A DNA stretch of 64,000 bases from Acidobacteriota bacterium (GCA_019242475.1 JAFAVK010000004.1:1-64000), one strand, 5' to 3'; numbered from the stretch's first letter, positions 17,277 through 26,992 are shown. Notes: generated by a model from the letters alone, not told the origin. Made by a program: numbers and translations.

Positions 17277-18656
17277 CTACGTGTCCGGCTCTTCTCGGCC
17301 CTGGCCGAGGCCCATGCGCTTCAGCATGCGGTAGAGGGTCGGGCGGTGGAGGTCGAGTATCTCGGCGGTCTTTTTGATGTTGCCGCCGGTGCGCTCCAGG
17401 GTCTGCTCGACGGCCTCGCGCTCTATCTCTTCGAGCGTCAGGTAGGGCGGGATGACGCAGCGGAACTCCTGCGCGTGGCCCCCTTGCAGGTGCGGGGGCA
17501 GGGTGTCCGGCGTCAGCTCTTCGCCGCGACAGAAGAGCAAGGCCCGCTCGACGACGCTCTCCAGCTCGCGCACGTTGCCGGGCCAGTCGTGGCGCGCGAG
17601 CAGCACGAAGGTCTCGGCCGAGATGCGCCTGACAGGCTTCTTGTACTTGGCCGCGTAGCGCTCAAGAAAGTGTTCGGCCAGCAGCGCCAGGTCGTCGGGG
17701 CGCTCGCGCAGCGGCGGCACTTCGATCTTGATGGTGCTGATGCGGAAGTAGAGGTCTTTGCGCAGCACGCCCTCGCGCACGGCCTCCGCGGTGTTGCGGT
17801 TGGTGGAGGCGACGAGGCGGAAGTCCACAGCCGTCTCCTGCTCGTCGCCGAGGCGGCGCACCCTCCGCTCTTGCAGCACGCGCAGGAGCTTGGTTTGCAG
17901 GTGGACGGGCATCTCCGCGATCTCGTCGAGGAGGAGCGTGCCGCCCTCGGTGATTTCGATGAGGCCGCGCTTGTCGCGGTCGGCCCCGGTGAACGCGCCC
18001 TTCTTGTAGCCGAAGAGTTCCGACTCGATGAGGTCGCGCGGGATGGCGGCGCAGTTGATCTTGGTGAAGGGGCGCTCGGCGCGGCTGCTGCGGCGGTGGA
18101 AGGCGGTGGCGATCAGCTCCTTGCCCGTGCCCGACTCGCCCTCGATGAGGACGGAGGCGTCGGAGAGCGCCGTCGCGCGGACGGTCTCGAAAATCTGGTG
18201 CATCTGCGGGCTGCGCCCGATCATGTCGAAGTCCGACTCCTGGTCGGAGAGCTTGCGCTTGAGCGCGTGGTTCTCGCGCCGGATGGCGGCGAACTGGAGC
18301 GCGCGCTCCGCCAGCAGCAAGACCTGGTCGGGCGTGAACGGCTTTTCGAGGTAGTAGTAAGCGCCCTTCTTGATCGCCTCGATGGTGATGTCGAGCGAGC
18401 CGTGCGCGGTCATCAGGATGACTTCGGTGTCGGGGCCGTCCTGCTTAATCCGCGTGAGGAGTTCGAGGCCGCTCAAGTCCGGCAGGCGCAGGTCGGTGAA
18501 GACCAGCTGGAAGGGGCGCTCGCCGAGCAGCCCGACGGCCTGCGCGCCCGTCTGCGCCGCGGCGACCCGGTGGCCGCGCTCTTCGAGAATGAGCGAGAGC
18601 GCGTCGGCGACGCTCGGCTCGTCGTCCACGACCAGGATGTTTGTGCGGTGCGGCAT
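17277..18656 (-). CDS. Sigma54-dependent NtrC-family response regulator
   Basis: The ATG overlaps the stop of the upstream kinase gene (TGATG), giving a 459-residue protein that starts with the receiver (MPHRTNILVVDDEP; phosphoacceptor in VFTDLRLPDLSG). The central AAA+ domain has Walker A GESGTGKE, the sigma54-contacting GAFTGA loop and Walker B GGTLLLDEIAEMP. The C-terminus is a Fis-type helix-turn-helix (TGGNIKKTAEILDLHRPTLY). It is a complete activator that remodels sigma54 polymerase when phosphorylated. Translational coupling to a receiver-kinase, and a second kinase upstream of that, marks it as the output of this pathway. The nearest sigma54 promoter is the one ahead of the YVTN gene. 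Confidence 0.95.
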   Translation of the reverse strand: MPHRTNILVVDDEPSVADALSLILEERGHRVAAAQTGAQAVGLLGERPFQLVFTDLRLPDLSGLELLTRIKQDGPDTEVILMTAHGSLDITIEAIKKGAYYYLEKPFTPDQVLLLAERALQFAAIRRENHALKRKLSDQESDFDMIGRSPQMHQIFETVRATALSDASVLIEGESGTGKELIATAFHRRSSRAERPFTKINCAAIPRDLIESELFGYKKGAFTGADRDKRGLIEITEGGTLLLDEIAEMPVHLQTKLLRVLQERRVRRLGDEQETAVDFRLVASTNRNTAEAVREGVLRKDLYFRISTIKIEVPPLRERPDDLALLAEHFLERYAAKYKKPVRRISAETFVLLARHDWPGNVRELESVVERALLFCRGEELTPDTLPPHLQGGHAQEFRCVIPPYLTLEEIEREAVEQTLERTGGNIKKTAEILDLHRPTLYRMLKRMGLGQGREEPDT

Positions 18657-20188
18657 CAATCTCCCCCCCGTGGCAGTCTGACCTGAATCCGCGTGCCCTC
18701 GCCCGGCCGGCTCTCGACCCGAATCTCGCCCGCGTGCTGCTCGACGATCTTGCGCGCGTAGGGCATCCCTAAGCCCAGCCCGCGACTCTTCGTCGTGTAG
18801 AACGGCTCGAAGACGCGCCCGACCTGCTCCGCGGTCATGCCGCAGCCCGTGTCCGCGACCTCCAGCCACACGTCGCCGCCCTCGGCGCGCGTCGTGACGG
18901 TGAGCCGCCCGCCCGCGGGCGACATCGCCTGCACGGCGTTGAGCAGCAGGTTGACGAGCGCGGCGCGGAACGACGCCTCGTCGAGCACGACGGCGGGCGC
19001 GTTCAAGTCCAGATGTACTTCGACACGCGCCGCGCCGATCTGCGGCTCCAGCAGTTGCACCGCGTCCTGCGCGAGCGCGTCGAGGTCGGCGGGCCGGAAC
19101 GTGAGGTTGAGCGGGCGCGCGAAGTTGAGGACTTGATCCGTCGTGCCCGAGAGGTTCTCGATGCCGTTGACGATCTTGTCGAGGAGCGTGAGGTCGCTCT
19201 CCGTCAGCCTGTCCGCGACCTTGTTCTTCAGGTGCAAGACGTAGAGTCGCAGGCCGGCGAGCGGGTTCTTCACCTCGTGGGCGACCTGCGCGGCCATCTG
19301 GCCGAGGGCCGCGATCTTCTCGTTCTGCGCGAGCTGCGCCTGCATCCGGCGCATCTCCTCTTCGCCGCGGCGCGTCTCCGTCAGGTCTTTGATGACGGCC
19401 ACGCTCCCGTCGAGTTCGGCGTCCGAGGTCTGCACGGGGGCGAGCGCCAACGAGGCGACGAAGGTCTGGCCGTCGGCCCGCCGCGCCGTGATCTCCGACG
19501 GCCGGCCCGCGCCGCCGTCTGCCGGCCCGCCCGGCAGAAACATGTCCGGCCCTGTCTCATCACCCGCGGCGGCGAGTGTGCGGGCGGGACGGCCCGCCAT
19601 CTGCCCGGCGGTGTAGCCGAACATCAACTCCGCGCCGCGGCTGAAGAGCGTGACGCGGCCCGCGCAGTCGGTGACGATGATGGCGTACTCGACGGAGCTG
19701 TCGAGCACGGCCTTGAGAAAGTTGCGCGCCCCGACCAGCTCGGACGTGCGCTCGGCGACGACACGCTCCAACCCCTCGGCGTGCCGCGCGACCTCCCCTT
19801 CGAGCCGGCGCTTCTCGTCGCTGAGCTGCCGCCGCTCGACGGCGCGCGCGACCGCCTTGACGAGCACCTCCTTGGTCACGGGCTTGGGCAGAAAGTCGTA
19901 GGCGCCGGCCCGGACGATCTCCGGCAGCAACGAGAGGTTAGGCTCGCCGGTCATCATGATGACGGGCAAATCGGGGTCGCGGCGGCGCAGTTCGGCGAGC
20001 AGCTCGACGCCGCTCCGGCGGGGCAGCACGATGTCCACGACGGCGGCGCCGAAGCGCCCGCCGTCGAAAGCCTCGACCGCGCTGTCGAAGTCCTGCGCCA
20101 CCGCCACCTCGTAGCCCGCGCGGCGCAGGAGTTCGGCCATCGTCCAGCGCAGGCTCGGCTCGTCATCCACCAGCAGGATTGTCCGCAT
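18656..20188 (-). CDS. Cytoplasmic receiver-PAS-histidine kinase
   Basis: Domain order is receiver (residues 1-120; phosphoacceptor in AAVVDIVLPRRSG, Lys in FLPKPV), a short coiled coil, a PAS domain (about 155-270), HisKA with the phosphorylated His in MAAQVAHEVKNPLAGL, and HATPase with VADTGCGM and GLGLGMPYARKI. There are no membrane segments. It takes a phosphoryl signal at its N-terminus and transmits it onward, fitting the middle of a relay between the membrane kinase upstream and the sigma54 regulator downstream. Its start lies 26 nt inside the end of the upstream kinase gene and its stop overlaps the regulator start, so all three are coupled. Confidence 0.93.
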   Translation of the reverse strand: MRTILLVDDEPSLRWTMAELLRRAGYEVAVAQDFDSAVEAFDGGRFGAAVVDIVLPRRSGVELLAELRRRDPDLPVIMMTGEPNLSLLPEIVRAGAYDFLPKPVTKEVLVKAVARAVERRQLSDEKRRLEGEVARHAEGLERVVAERTSELVGARNFLKAVLDSSVEYAIIVTDCAGRVTLFSRGAELMFGYTAGQMAGRPARTLAAAGDETGPDMFLPGGPADGGAGRPSEITARRADGQTFVASLALAPVQTSDAELDGSVAVIKDLTETRRGEEEMRRMQAQLAQNEKIAALGQMAAQVAHEVKNPLAGLRLYVLHLKNKVADRLTESDLTLLDKIVNGIENLSGTTDQVLNFARPLNLTFRPADLDALAQDAVQLLEPQIGAARVEVHLDLNAPAVVLDEASFRAALVNLLLNAVQAMSPAGGRLTVTTRAEGGDVWLEVADTGCGMTAEQVGRVFEPFYTTKSRGLGLGMPYARKIVEQHAGEIRVESRPGEGTRIQVRLPRGGD

Positions 20189-21560
20189 CCCCGCCCCCCT
20201 GTCCGTTCACGGCCGGAAGCCTGATGATGAAGCGCGTGAATTCTCCCTCGACACTTTCGACGCCGATGGTGCCGCCGTACTCGCGGATGATGGCGAAGCT
20301 CAAGCTCAGGCCGAGCCCCGTCCCACCCTTGTCCCGCCGCGTCGTAAAGAAGGGGTCGAAAATCTTGCCCAGGTGGCGCGCCTCGATGCCGGTGCCGTTG
20401 TCGTAGAATTCGAGCCGGGCGAACCGCCGCCCGTCCCTCTCTTCGGGGCAGCCCTTAATCCGAAAGACCTTCGCCCCCGACCCCTTCGAGCGCAGGGCGT
20501 GCTGCGCGTTGCTGATCATGTTGACGATCACCTGCCGCAGGCGCGAGTTGTCGGCGGAGACCGGCGGCAGGTCGGGGGCGAGGTCTAGCTCCAGCCGGAT
20601 GTCGTCCCTCTCCAACTGGTGGCCGAAGAGCGAGACCGAGGCCGCGACCGCCTCGGCGATGTTGACCCGCCGCCGGTCGTACTCGTCGTGGCGCGCGAAG
20701 GTCAGGAGGTCGCGGACGATCTTCGTGATGCGCTGCCCCTCGTCGATGATGCCGTCGAGCATCCGCTCCTCGCCGGGGGGGCGGGGCTCGTCCGTGTCCT
20801 TGAGCAGTTGCGCGAAGTTGATGATGCCGTTGAGCGGGTTGTTAATCTCGTGCGCGACGCCCGCCGACAGCTCGCCGATGGAGGCCAGCTTCGACGACTG
20901 GAAGAGCTGCAACTGCATCTCGTCCTTCTCCGCCTCCAGCCGCTTCCGCAGGGAGATGTCGCGCAGCAGCAGGAGGATCAGGCGCTCGCCGTCGATGACG
21001 AGCGAGCTGAAGGAGAAGAGGACGGGGCGCCTTTCGCCCGAACTCAGGCGGATCGTCAGCTCGCCGTCGCCCTCGGCCGCCCCGCGCAACATCTCGCGCA
21101 AAGGGCACGCCTGCCGGGCCTCGGCGTTCTCCGAGAAGAACTCGTCGATGCGCCGGCCCAGCAGTGCGCCGGGGGTCTCGTCCAGCGTCCGGGCGAACTG
21201 GCCGTTGACCTCCGCGAGCCGGAAGTCCGCCGCGTGCAGCAGGCCGATGCCGTCGTTGGCCTGCTCGAAGAGGGCGCGGTAGCGCCCCTCGCTCGCCCGC
21301 AGCCGGTGCTGCTGGCGGTTGACGAGCCGGAGCAGCAGGGTGACGACGATGACATCCACCGTCGTCGAGATGAAGAAATGTTCGACGCGCTGCTCAGTCC
21401 GCCAGCGCTCTTCGGCGGGGACGGCGGCGTAATGCCTGTCGATCCAGGCGAAGACGGGCCTGTTCAGCAACTTTTCCCACGCGAAGATGACGGTCAGGGT
21501 AATCCCGACAGTGAGGGCCGTAAAGAAGAGGATGAGTCTGGCGTTGCCGTCTTTTAACAT
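20163..21560 (-). CDS. Membrane-bound PAS sensor histidine kinase
   Basis: The ATG at 21560 is chosen because it places the first membrane helix (LILFFTALTVGITLTVIFAW) at the N-terminus; no strong ribosome-binding site is seen. A periplasmic loop of only about 35 residues precedes the second helix (TTVDVIVVTLLLRLV). A PAS domain (about 90-210) follows, then HisKA with VAHEINNPLNGIINFAQLL and HATPase with FYDNGTG and GTGLGLSLSFAII. The very small external loop suggests that sensing is by the PAS domain or within the membrane. It heads the regulatory genes. About 180 nt separate it from the oppositely oriented Cys-rich protein gene, so the two share a promoter region. Confidence 0.92.
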   Translation of the reverse strand: MLKDGNARLILFFTALTVGITLTVIFAWEKLLNRPVFAWIDRHYAAVPAEERWRTEQRVEHFFISTTVDVIVVTLLLRLVNRQQHRLRASEGRYRALFEQANDGIGLLHAADFRLAEVNGQFARTLDETPGALLGRRIDEFFSENAEARQACPLREMLRGAAEGDGELTIRLSSGERRPVLFSFSSLVIDGERLILLLLRDISLRKRLEAEKDEMQLQLFQSSKLASIGELSAGVAHEINNPLNGIINFAQLLKDTDEPRPPGEERMLDGIIDEGQRITKIVRDLLTFARHDEYDRRRVNIAEAVAASVSLFGHQLERDDIRLELDLAPDLPPVSADNSRLRQVIVNMISNAQHALRSKGSGAKVFRIKGCPEERDGRRFARLEFYDNGTGIEARHLGKIFDPFFTTRRDKGGTGLGLSLSFAIIREYGGTIGVESVEGEFTRFIIRLPAVNGQGGGDADNPAGG

Positions 21561-21743
21561 GCTCGGTTCGGGGAGCGGGCAGAGTTGTAGCTTCGTAACA
21601 GAGGATTTCGTACCGAGGGGGCAAGCGACCGCGCCGGATTCGTTGTTTGAATGGAGACCGAACGGCACGGAGGTGAGTAAGTCCGCAAAAACTCTTCGCT
21701 AAGAGCAGTAAGCTTAACCAGAGAAACTACCTCTGTCAACCGC

Positions 21744-22577
21744 ATGATGGTTGGTACGGTTGCGGCGCGCTCAACAGACCCCGAGGCTGTCGATGCAATT
21801 CATTCTTCCCGGCCGCTGCCGTCGGCGGTGGGGGTCGTTCTTCCTGGTATACATCTTGCTGCGCCTTCGCGTGCGGACTACATTCTGCGCACCGCTCGCA
21901 CGGCCTTTGGCACCCCGAGGGGGCTTCACTTTTTGCGGCGTATCCGGCAGACAACTCTCAGGACATGCTTCGTCCTCGCCAGGCCCATCCTGGCGGCGGC
22001 GCTGCTGCTCTGTGTCGTGTCGGGTGCCCTGCCGGCCGAGGCGGTTCTCAACCCGAACGGCCTGATGCCTTGCTGTCGCGGCATGAAGGGGACGGCCGGG
22101 GACGACTCCTGCCCGATACATTTCGGCGCGCGCAAAAAGCCCTTGCGGGTCGCGCAGCACGACCCCGCGTGCGGGGCCGTGCGCCTCCTGCGAGCGGTGG
22201 CCGGAACTCCGTTCGCGCCCCCGCAAGATTATTTAGAACAGTCCCATTCCCTCGAACACACACAGGACGAAGTAGAACATAACCACGGCGAGAGTGTTTC
22301 ACCGCGAAACACTCCGCGGCGGCGGCAGCCATCCGCGGGCGTGGCTTCGCTCGGCAAGCCCTGCTCTTTAGATTGTTGCGGCGCCGCGAGTTCTCTTTCC
22401 GGCGTGAGGCGTCCGAGACAGGCGGCGGCGCTCACGGACAACCTCCGCCCGCGACGGCCCACCGCCGAGGCGCACAAGCGCTCGCCCTCCGCTCAACTCA
22501 AGGCCGCTTCGGCACAGCGCCGGAGCCGCCCGCCACGCGCCCCTCCGGCCGCTCCCTCGGTAAGCCCGACAGCTTAA
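21744..22577 (+). CDS. Cys-rich probable exported protein upstream of the TonB receptor
   Basis: The frame is open for 277 codons but the start is uncertain. No ribosome-binding site precedes the first ATG, and the signal-like segment (CFVLARPILAAALLL, ending LPAEA) begins only near residue 73, so an internal non-ATG start is possible. After it come Cys/His clusters MPCCRGMKG, DSCPIHFG and KPCSLDCCGAASS, which look metal-binding, and a Pro/Arg-rich tail. The cluster pattern recalls small exported proteins that I believe recur in acidobacteria, though I cannot name a family. It lies 76 nt before the TonB receptor gene on the same strand. Confidence 0.55.
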   Translation: MMVGTVAARSTDPEAVDAIHSSRPLPSAVGVVLPGIHLAAPSRADYILRTARTAFGTPRGLHFLRRIRQTTLRTCFVLARPILAAALLLCVVSGALPAEAVLNPNGLMPCCRGMKGTAGDDSCPIHFGARKKPLRVAQHDPACGAVRLLRAVAGTPFAPPQDYLEQSHSLEHTQDEVEHNHGESVSPRNTPRRRQPSAGVASLGKPCSLDCCGAASSLSGVRRPRQAAALTDNLRPRRPTAEAHKRSPSAQLKAASAQRRSRPPRAPPAAPSVSPTA

Positions 22578-22653
22578 TCGACGAGGACTTCTCCGCGCCG
22601 ACCCTGACACGGCCGTCACCCGGCGGCGGGGAACCTTTCCCGGAGAGATCGCG

Positions 22654-25473
22654 ATGAAAACCCTGAGAAGAGGCGGGGCCGTAGTGTCGGCCTTCCGCGT
22701 CGCCGTGCTCGGCGCTGCGCTCATACTGACTACGGGTGCGGCACAGGCGCGCGCACAGCAGACGGTGACTTCTGCCACGCTCGGCGGGCGCGTCGAGGAC
22801 GCGAACGGCGCGGCGCTGCCCGGCGTCACAGTCATTGCCACCCAGACCGAGACCAATCAAAGTAAGACATCCACGACCGACGAGGAGGGGCGCTACCGCT
22901 TCTCCTACCTGCCCGTCGGCGCTTACGTGCTGAAGGTCGAGAAGTCGGGATTCACGGCGCTGACCAGAAGCCTGACGCTGACGGTCGGGCAGGCGCTCGA
23001 CCTGCCGCTCGCGCTGACAGTCGCGGGCGTCGCCGAGAACGTGCAGGTCAGCTCTGCGGACGCGGCCACCATCGAGACGGGACGCACGCAGGTCGCCGAG
23101 ACCGTCCTGCCGAAGGACGTGGAGAGTCTGCCCTTGAACGGCAGGAACTTCCTCGACCTCGCGCTGCTCCTGCCCGGCGTCTCGCGCACCAACACGGGCA
23201 GCGTCCAGCGCTTCGCGGAGACCTCGGCCGTGCCCGGCACGGGCATCTCCGTCGCCGGTCAGCGCAACCTCGCGAACAGTTTTATCGTGGACGGCGCGAG
23301 CGCCAACGACGACTCGGTCGAGCTGGCCGGGACTTATTACAGCCAGGAGGTCATCCGCGAGTTCCAGGTCGTCACCTCCGGCGCGGTCGCCGAGTTCGGG
23401 CGCGCCTCGGGCGGCTTCGTCAACATCGTGACGCAGTCCGGGACGAACGACGTGCACGGCAAGGCTTACGGCTTCCTGCGCAACCAGCGCCTCGACGCGC
23501 GCAACCTGCTCGCGCCGTCGAAAGACCCTCTGACGCAGACGCAGTACGGCGGGAGCTTCGGCGCGCCGATCATCAAGAACCGCACCTTCTTCTTCGGCAA
23601 CGTCGAGCAGACGCGCCGCAACGACTCGAACGTCATCACCATCGCGCCCGCGAACGTGACGGCCATCAACCAACGGCTGCGCGCGGTCGGCTACGGCGGG
23701 CCGCTCGTCCAGACGGGCCTCGTGCCGGGCGGCTACGACACGACGAACCTCTTCGCACGCCTCGACCATCAGCTCGACGGGAGGAACGCTTTCACGGCGA
23801 CTTATAACTTCTACGACATCGGCGCCGTCAACGCGCGCACGGTCGGCGGGCTGAACTCGGTCAGCCGCGGCACGAACCTCGACAATGAGGATCACACCGT
23901 CAACCTCCAGAACGTCACGACCGTGGGCTCGCGCTCGCTCAACGAGCTGCGGTTCCAGTTCAGGCGCAGCCGCCTCTCCGCTCCGGCGATTGACCAGACC
24001 GGCCCGGCCGTCAACGTCAACGGCGTGGCGAGCTTCGGCACGGCGACCTCCTCGCCGACCGAGAGGAACGTTGACCTTTACCAGTTGACGGACAACTTCA
24101 GCCTCCTGCGCGGAGACCACTCGCTCAAGTTCGGCGGCGAGTACCTCTACAACGACCTGAACATCGGCTTCCCCGGCGCGCTGCAAGGCGTCTACACGTT
24201 CACGAATCTTGCCAACTTCCTGACCGGCAATTACAGCCAGTTCCAGCAGGCGTTCGGCGCGCCGTCGCAGGCGCAGCAGAACCCGAACGTCGGACTCTTC
24301 GCGCGCGACGAGTGGAAGGTGCGGCGCGACCTGACGCTCAACGTCGGCGTGCGCTACGACCTGCAATTCCTGCCCGACCCCATCGAGACGGACACGGACA
24401 ACGTCGCGCCGCGCTTCGGCTTCGCCTACTCGCCCAACGAGAAGACGGTCATCCGCGGCAGCTACGGCCTCTTCTACGACCGCATCCCGACGCGCGCCAC
24501 CTCGAACGCCTTGCAGCGCGACGGCTCGAAGTACGTCGTCGCCATCCTCTCGCGCACGAGTCCGGGCGCGCCCGTCTTCCCTAACGTTCTCGCCGCGCAG
24601 CCGTCGGTGCTGACGACGAGGCCGAGCGTCACTCGCATCGACCCCGACATCGAGAACAGCTCAAGCCGGCAGGCGAATTTGCAGATCGAGCGCGAGCTGC
24701 CGTGGGATTCGTCCCTCTCGGTCGGCTACATCCGCCTGCGCGGGACGCACATCATCCTTTCCCGAAACGTCAACGTCCCGCGCTGCTCGGCTGTGATTGA
24801 CTCGAACTTGTGTAGACCGAATCCGGACTTCGGGAACGTCTCGCGCTTCGAGGGCTCGGGCGATTCTTACTACGACGGGATGGTCGTCTCCTTCAACAAG
24901 CGGCAGGGGCGTTGGGCGACCACGCGCATCTCCTACACGCTCTCGAAGGCGATTGACGACTCGGGGAACTTCTTCTTCTCGACGCCGCAGGACAACTTCG
25001 ACCTGCGCGGCGAGAAGGCTCTGTCCGACAACGACCAGCGCCACCGACTGACCGTGAGCGGGACTTTCGACACGCCCGCCACCTTCGAGAACAGGCTCGC
25101 GCGCGGGGCGCTCGGCGGCTTCCGGGTGAGCTACATCTTCACCTACGCGTCGCGCCTGCCCTTCAACGTGCTGGCCGGGAGCGACCTCAACGGCGACTCG
25201 AACAACAACGACCGCCCGCGCGGGCTGGGCCGGAACACCGGGCGCGGCTTCGACTTCGCCTCGTTCGACCTGCGCCTCGCGCGCCGCTTCCACCTCACGG
25301 AGAAGCTCGGCCTGGAGTTGCTCGCCGAAGGCTTCAACCTTTTCAACCGGGCGAACTTCAGCGTGCCGAACAACAACTTCGGGACGGGCGCACAGCCGCC
25401 CGCCACGTTCAGGCAGCCGACCGCCGCCCTCGACCCGAGGCAGATTCAACTCGGGTTCCGGCTCAACTTCTAA
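22654..25473 (+). CDS. TonB-dependent outer-membrane receptor with carboxypeptidase-regulatory N-domain
   Basis: The product is 939 residues with a GGAG site before the ATG and a signal peptide ending GAAQARAQQ. Residues about 35-125 form a carboxypeptidase-regulatory-like beta-sandwich (GGRVEDANGAALPGVTVIAT). A plug domain follows (about 130-260; LPLNGRNFLDLALLLPG, FIVDGASANDDSVE), then a beta-barrel ending in the outer-membrane signature IQLGFRLNF. This is the Oar-like class abundant in Acidobacteriota; it imports or binds large ligands using TonB energy, and its substrate is unknown. No TonB/ExbBD genes are nearby. It is co-directional with the Cys-rich protein and BNR lipoprotein and divergent from the copper oxidase block. 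Confidence 0.93.
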   Translation: MKTLRRGGAVVSAFRVAVLGAALILTTGAAQARAQQTVTSATLGGRVEDANGAALPGVTVIATQTETNQSKTSTTDEEGRYRFSYLPVGAYVLKVEKSGFTALTRSLTLTVGQALDLPLALTVAGVAENVQVSSADAATIETGRTQVAETVLPKDVESLPLNGRNFLDLALLLPGVSRTNTGSVQRFAETSAVPGTGISVAGQRNLANSFIVDGASANDDSVELAGTYYSQEVIREFQVVTSGAVAEFGRASGGFVNIVTQSGTNDVHGKAYGFLRNQRLDARNLLAPSKDPLTQTQYGGSFGAPIIKNRTFFFGNVEQTRRNDSNVITIAPANVTAINQRLRAVGYGGPLVQTGLVPGGYDTTNLFARLDHQLDGRNAFTATYNFYDIGAVNARTVGGLNSVSRGTNLDNEDHTVNLQNVTTVGSRSLNELRFQFRRSRLSAPAIDQTGPAVNVNGVASFGTATSSPTERNVDLYQLTDNFSLLRGDHSLKFGGEYLYNDLNIGFPGALQGVYTFTNLANFLTGNYSQFQQAFGAPSQAQQNPNVGLFARDEWKVRRDLTLNVGVRYDLQFLPDPIETDTDNVAPRFGFAYSPNEKTVIRGSYGLFYDRIPTRATSNALQRDGSKYVVAILSRTSPGAPVFPNVLAAQPSVLTTRPSVTRIDPDIENSSSRQANLQIERELPWDSSLSVGYIRLRGTHIILSRNVNVPRCSAVIDSNLCRPNPDFGNVSRFEGSGDSYYDGMVVSFNKRQGRWATTRISYTLSKAIDDSGNFFFSTPQDNFDLRGEKALSDNDQRHRLTVSGTFDTPATFENRLARGALGGFRVSYIFTYASRLPFNVLAGSDLNGDSNNNDRPRGLGRNTGRGFDFASFDLRLARRFHLTEKLGLELLAEGFNLFNRANFSVPNNNFGTGAQPPATFRQPTAALDPRQIQLGFRLNF

Positions 25474-25501
25474 CCTGCGCAGTGAGAAGGAGAGCCCGTG
25501 T

Positions 25502-26992
25502 ATGAGGAAAGAAGTGATGTCGAGTATCAAGCCGACTGCCCGCGCGGCGTTCGCCACCCTCTGCGCCTTGCTGGCGCTGACGGCGAGCGGTTGCACGCGG
25601 ACTACGACGCAGGTCGAGAAGCCTCGGACGCCCGCGGCGGACACGGCGACCGCGACCGTCAAGGCAACCGCCGCCCCGGCCGTCCGCGTCTCGGCGGAGG
25701 GGGCGGAGGCGGCCGAGCCGGCCGTGGCGACCGCGCGCGACGGCACGGCCTACGTCGCCTGGGTCGAGCACCGCGGCAAGGAGGCCGACGTCTGGCTCGC
25801 CCACCTCGACCGCGAAGGCAAGACGTCGGGCACGCCGGTTCGCGTCAACCCGCAGGCCGGCCAAGCCACGGCCTGGCGCGGCGACCCCCCGACGCTCGCC
25901 GTCTCGCCCGACGGCGCCGTCTACGTCGGCTGGACGGCCCGCGACGAGGCGGCCGAGCACGCCGCCACGCTCTACCTCTCGGCCTCGCTCGACGGCGGCC
26001 AGAGCTTCGGGCCTCCGTCGAAGGTCAACGACGACGCGCGGCCCGGCGTCCACGGCATGCACTCGCTGGCCGTCGGGGAGGGCGGAAGGGTCTTCGTGGC
26101 CTGGCTCGACGAGCGCGACATCGAGCCCGTCGCGGCCGACCCCGCGAGCGCGCCCGCGCACATGCACACGGAGAGCAACCGCGTCGTCTACTTCGCCTCG
26201 TCGGCCGACGGCGGCCGAACCTTCTCGCGGAACGTGAAGGTGGCGGGCGAAGTCTGCCCGTGCTGCAAGACCTCGCTCGCCGTCGGGGAGGACGGGCGGG
26301 TCTACGTGGCGTGGCGGCAGGTGCTGCCCGGCAACTACCGGCACATCGCGGTCGCCGCTTCGGCGGACGGGGGGCGGAGCTTCTCTCCCGCTTCAATCGT
26401 GAGCGACGACCGGTGGGAGCTAGCGGGCTGCCCCGTCTCCGGCCCGGCGCTCGCGGCCGGGGCGGGCGGACGCTTGCGGGTGCTCTGGTACACGGCGGGT
26501 GAGGCGGGACGGCCGGGCCTCTACTGGGCGGAGTCAAACGACGGCGGGCGCACCTTCTCGCCGCGGGCGGCGCTCGCCGAGACGGGCGGGCGCGGCACGC
26601 CCGTCCTGCTCAGGGGCGCGGGCGGCGGCTTCAAGGCTGTGTGGGAAGGCAGCGACGGGGCGACGCCCGTCACCATGACGGCCGGGTTGAACGTTGAAGG
26701 CCGCCCCTCGGAGCCTTCTGCGCTAATAAGCGGGGGCGCGCTTCCGGCGGCGGTCGAGTCGGGCGGTAAGCTCTTCGTCGCGTACATCGGCGCGGGCGCC
26801 GAAGGTCACACCGTCTGGGTCACGCGCGTCGGCGACGACGGCGCAGGCGCTCAGGATGGACGAGAGCCCTTTGCCGCCGTGGTCTACCAAGGCCGCGGCG
26901 GCGTCAAGGCCGTGGCTGCCTCGCCACCTCTTACCGCCGCGTCGTCTCAGCCTTCGAGCAAAGTCGGGTTTATAATACCCGGCCGTCAATAA
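25502..26992 (+). CDS. BNR/Asp-box repeat (sialidase-like) lipoprotein
   Basis: The start follows GGAG at about 10-nt spacing; a second ATG five codons on is also possible. The N-terminus is a lipoprotein signal ending TASGC. The rest is a six-bladed-type propeller with at least four Asp-box motifs ([36 protein letters not shown]) and paired [11 protein letters not shown] strands. Between blades is an unusual CPCC motif ([10 protein letters not shown]) that could bind metal or form a disulfide. The Arg triad and Tyr of true sialidases are not evident, so glycosidase activity is doubtful. It lies 28 nt after the TonB receptor, suggesting a surface lipoprotein partner. Confidence 0.8.
   Translation: MRKEVMSSIKPTARAAFATLCALLALTASGCTRTTTQVEKPRTPAADTATATVKATAAPAVRVSAEGAEAAEPAVATARDGTAYVAWVEHRGKEADVWLAHLDREGKTSGTPVRVNPQAGQATAWRGDPPTLAVSPDGAVYVGWTARDEAAEHAATLYLSASLDGGQSFGPPSKVNDDARPGVHGMHSLAVGEGGRVFVAWLDERDIEPVAADPASAPAHMHTESNRVVYFASSADGGRTFSRNVKVAGEVCPCCKTSLAVGEDGRVYVAWRQVLPGNYRHIAVAASADGGRSFSPASIVSDDRWELAGCPVSGPALAAGAGGRLRVLWYTAGEAGRPGLYWAESNDGGRTFSPRAALAETGGRGTPVLLRGAGGGFKAVWEGSDGATPVTMTAGLNVEGRPSEPSALISGGALPAAVESGGKLFVAYIGAGAEGHTVWVTRVGDDGAGAQDGREPFAAVVYQGRGGVKAVAASPPLTAASSQPSSKVGFIIPGRQ

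Noticed and set aside
18657-18869. N-terminal extension of the sigma54 activator
   Set aside because: It lies inside the receiver-kinase gene in another frame; the receiver domain begins at the ATG that overlaps the kinase stop.
22669-24366. Large minus-strand open frame opposite the TonB receptor
   Set aside because: Shadow of the receptor codons; no domain or start signal.
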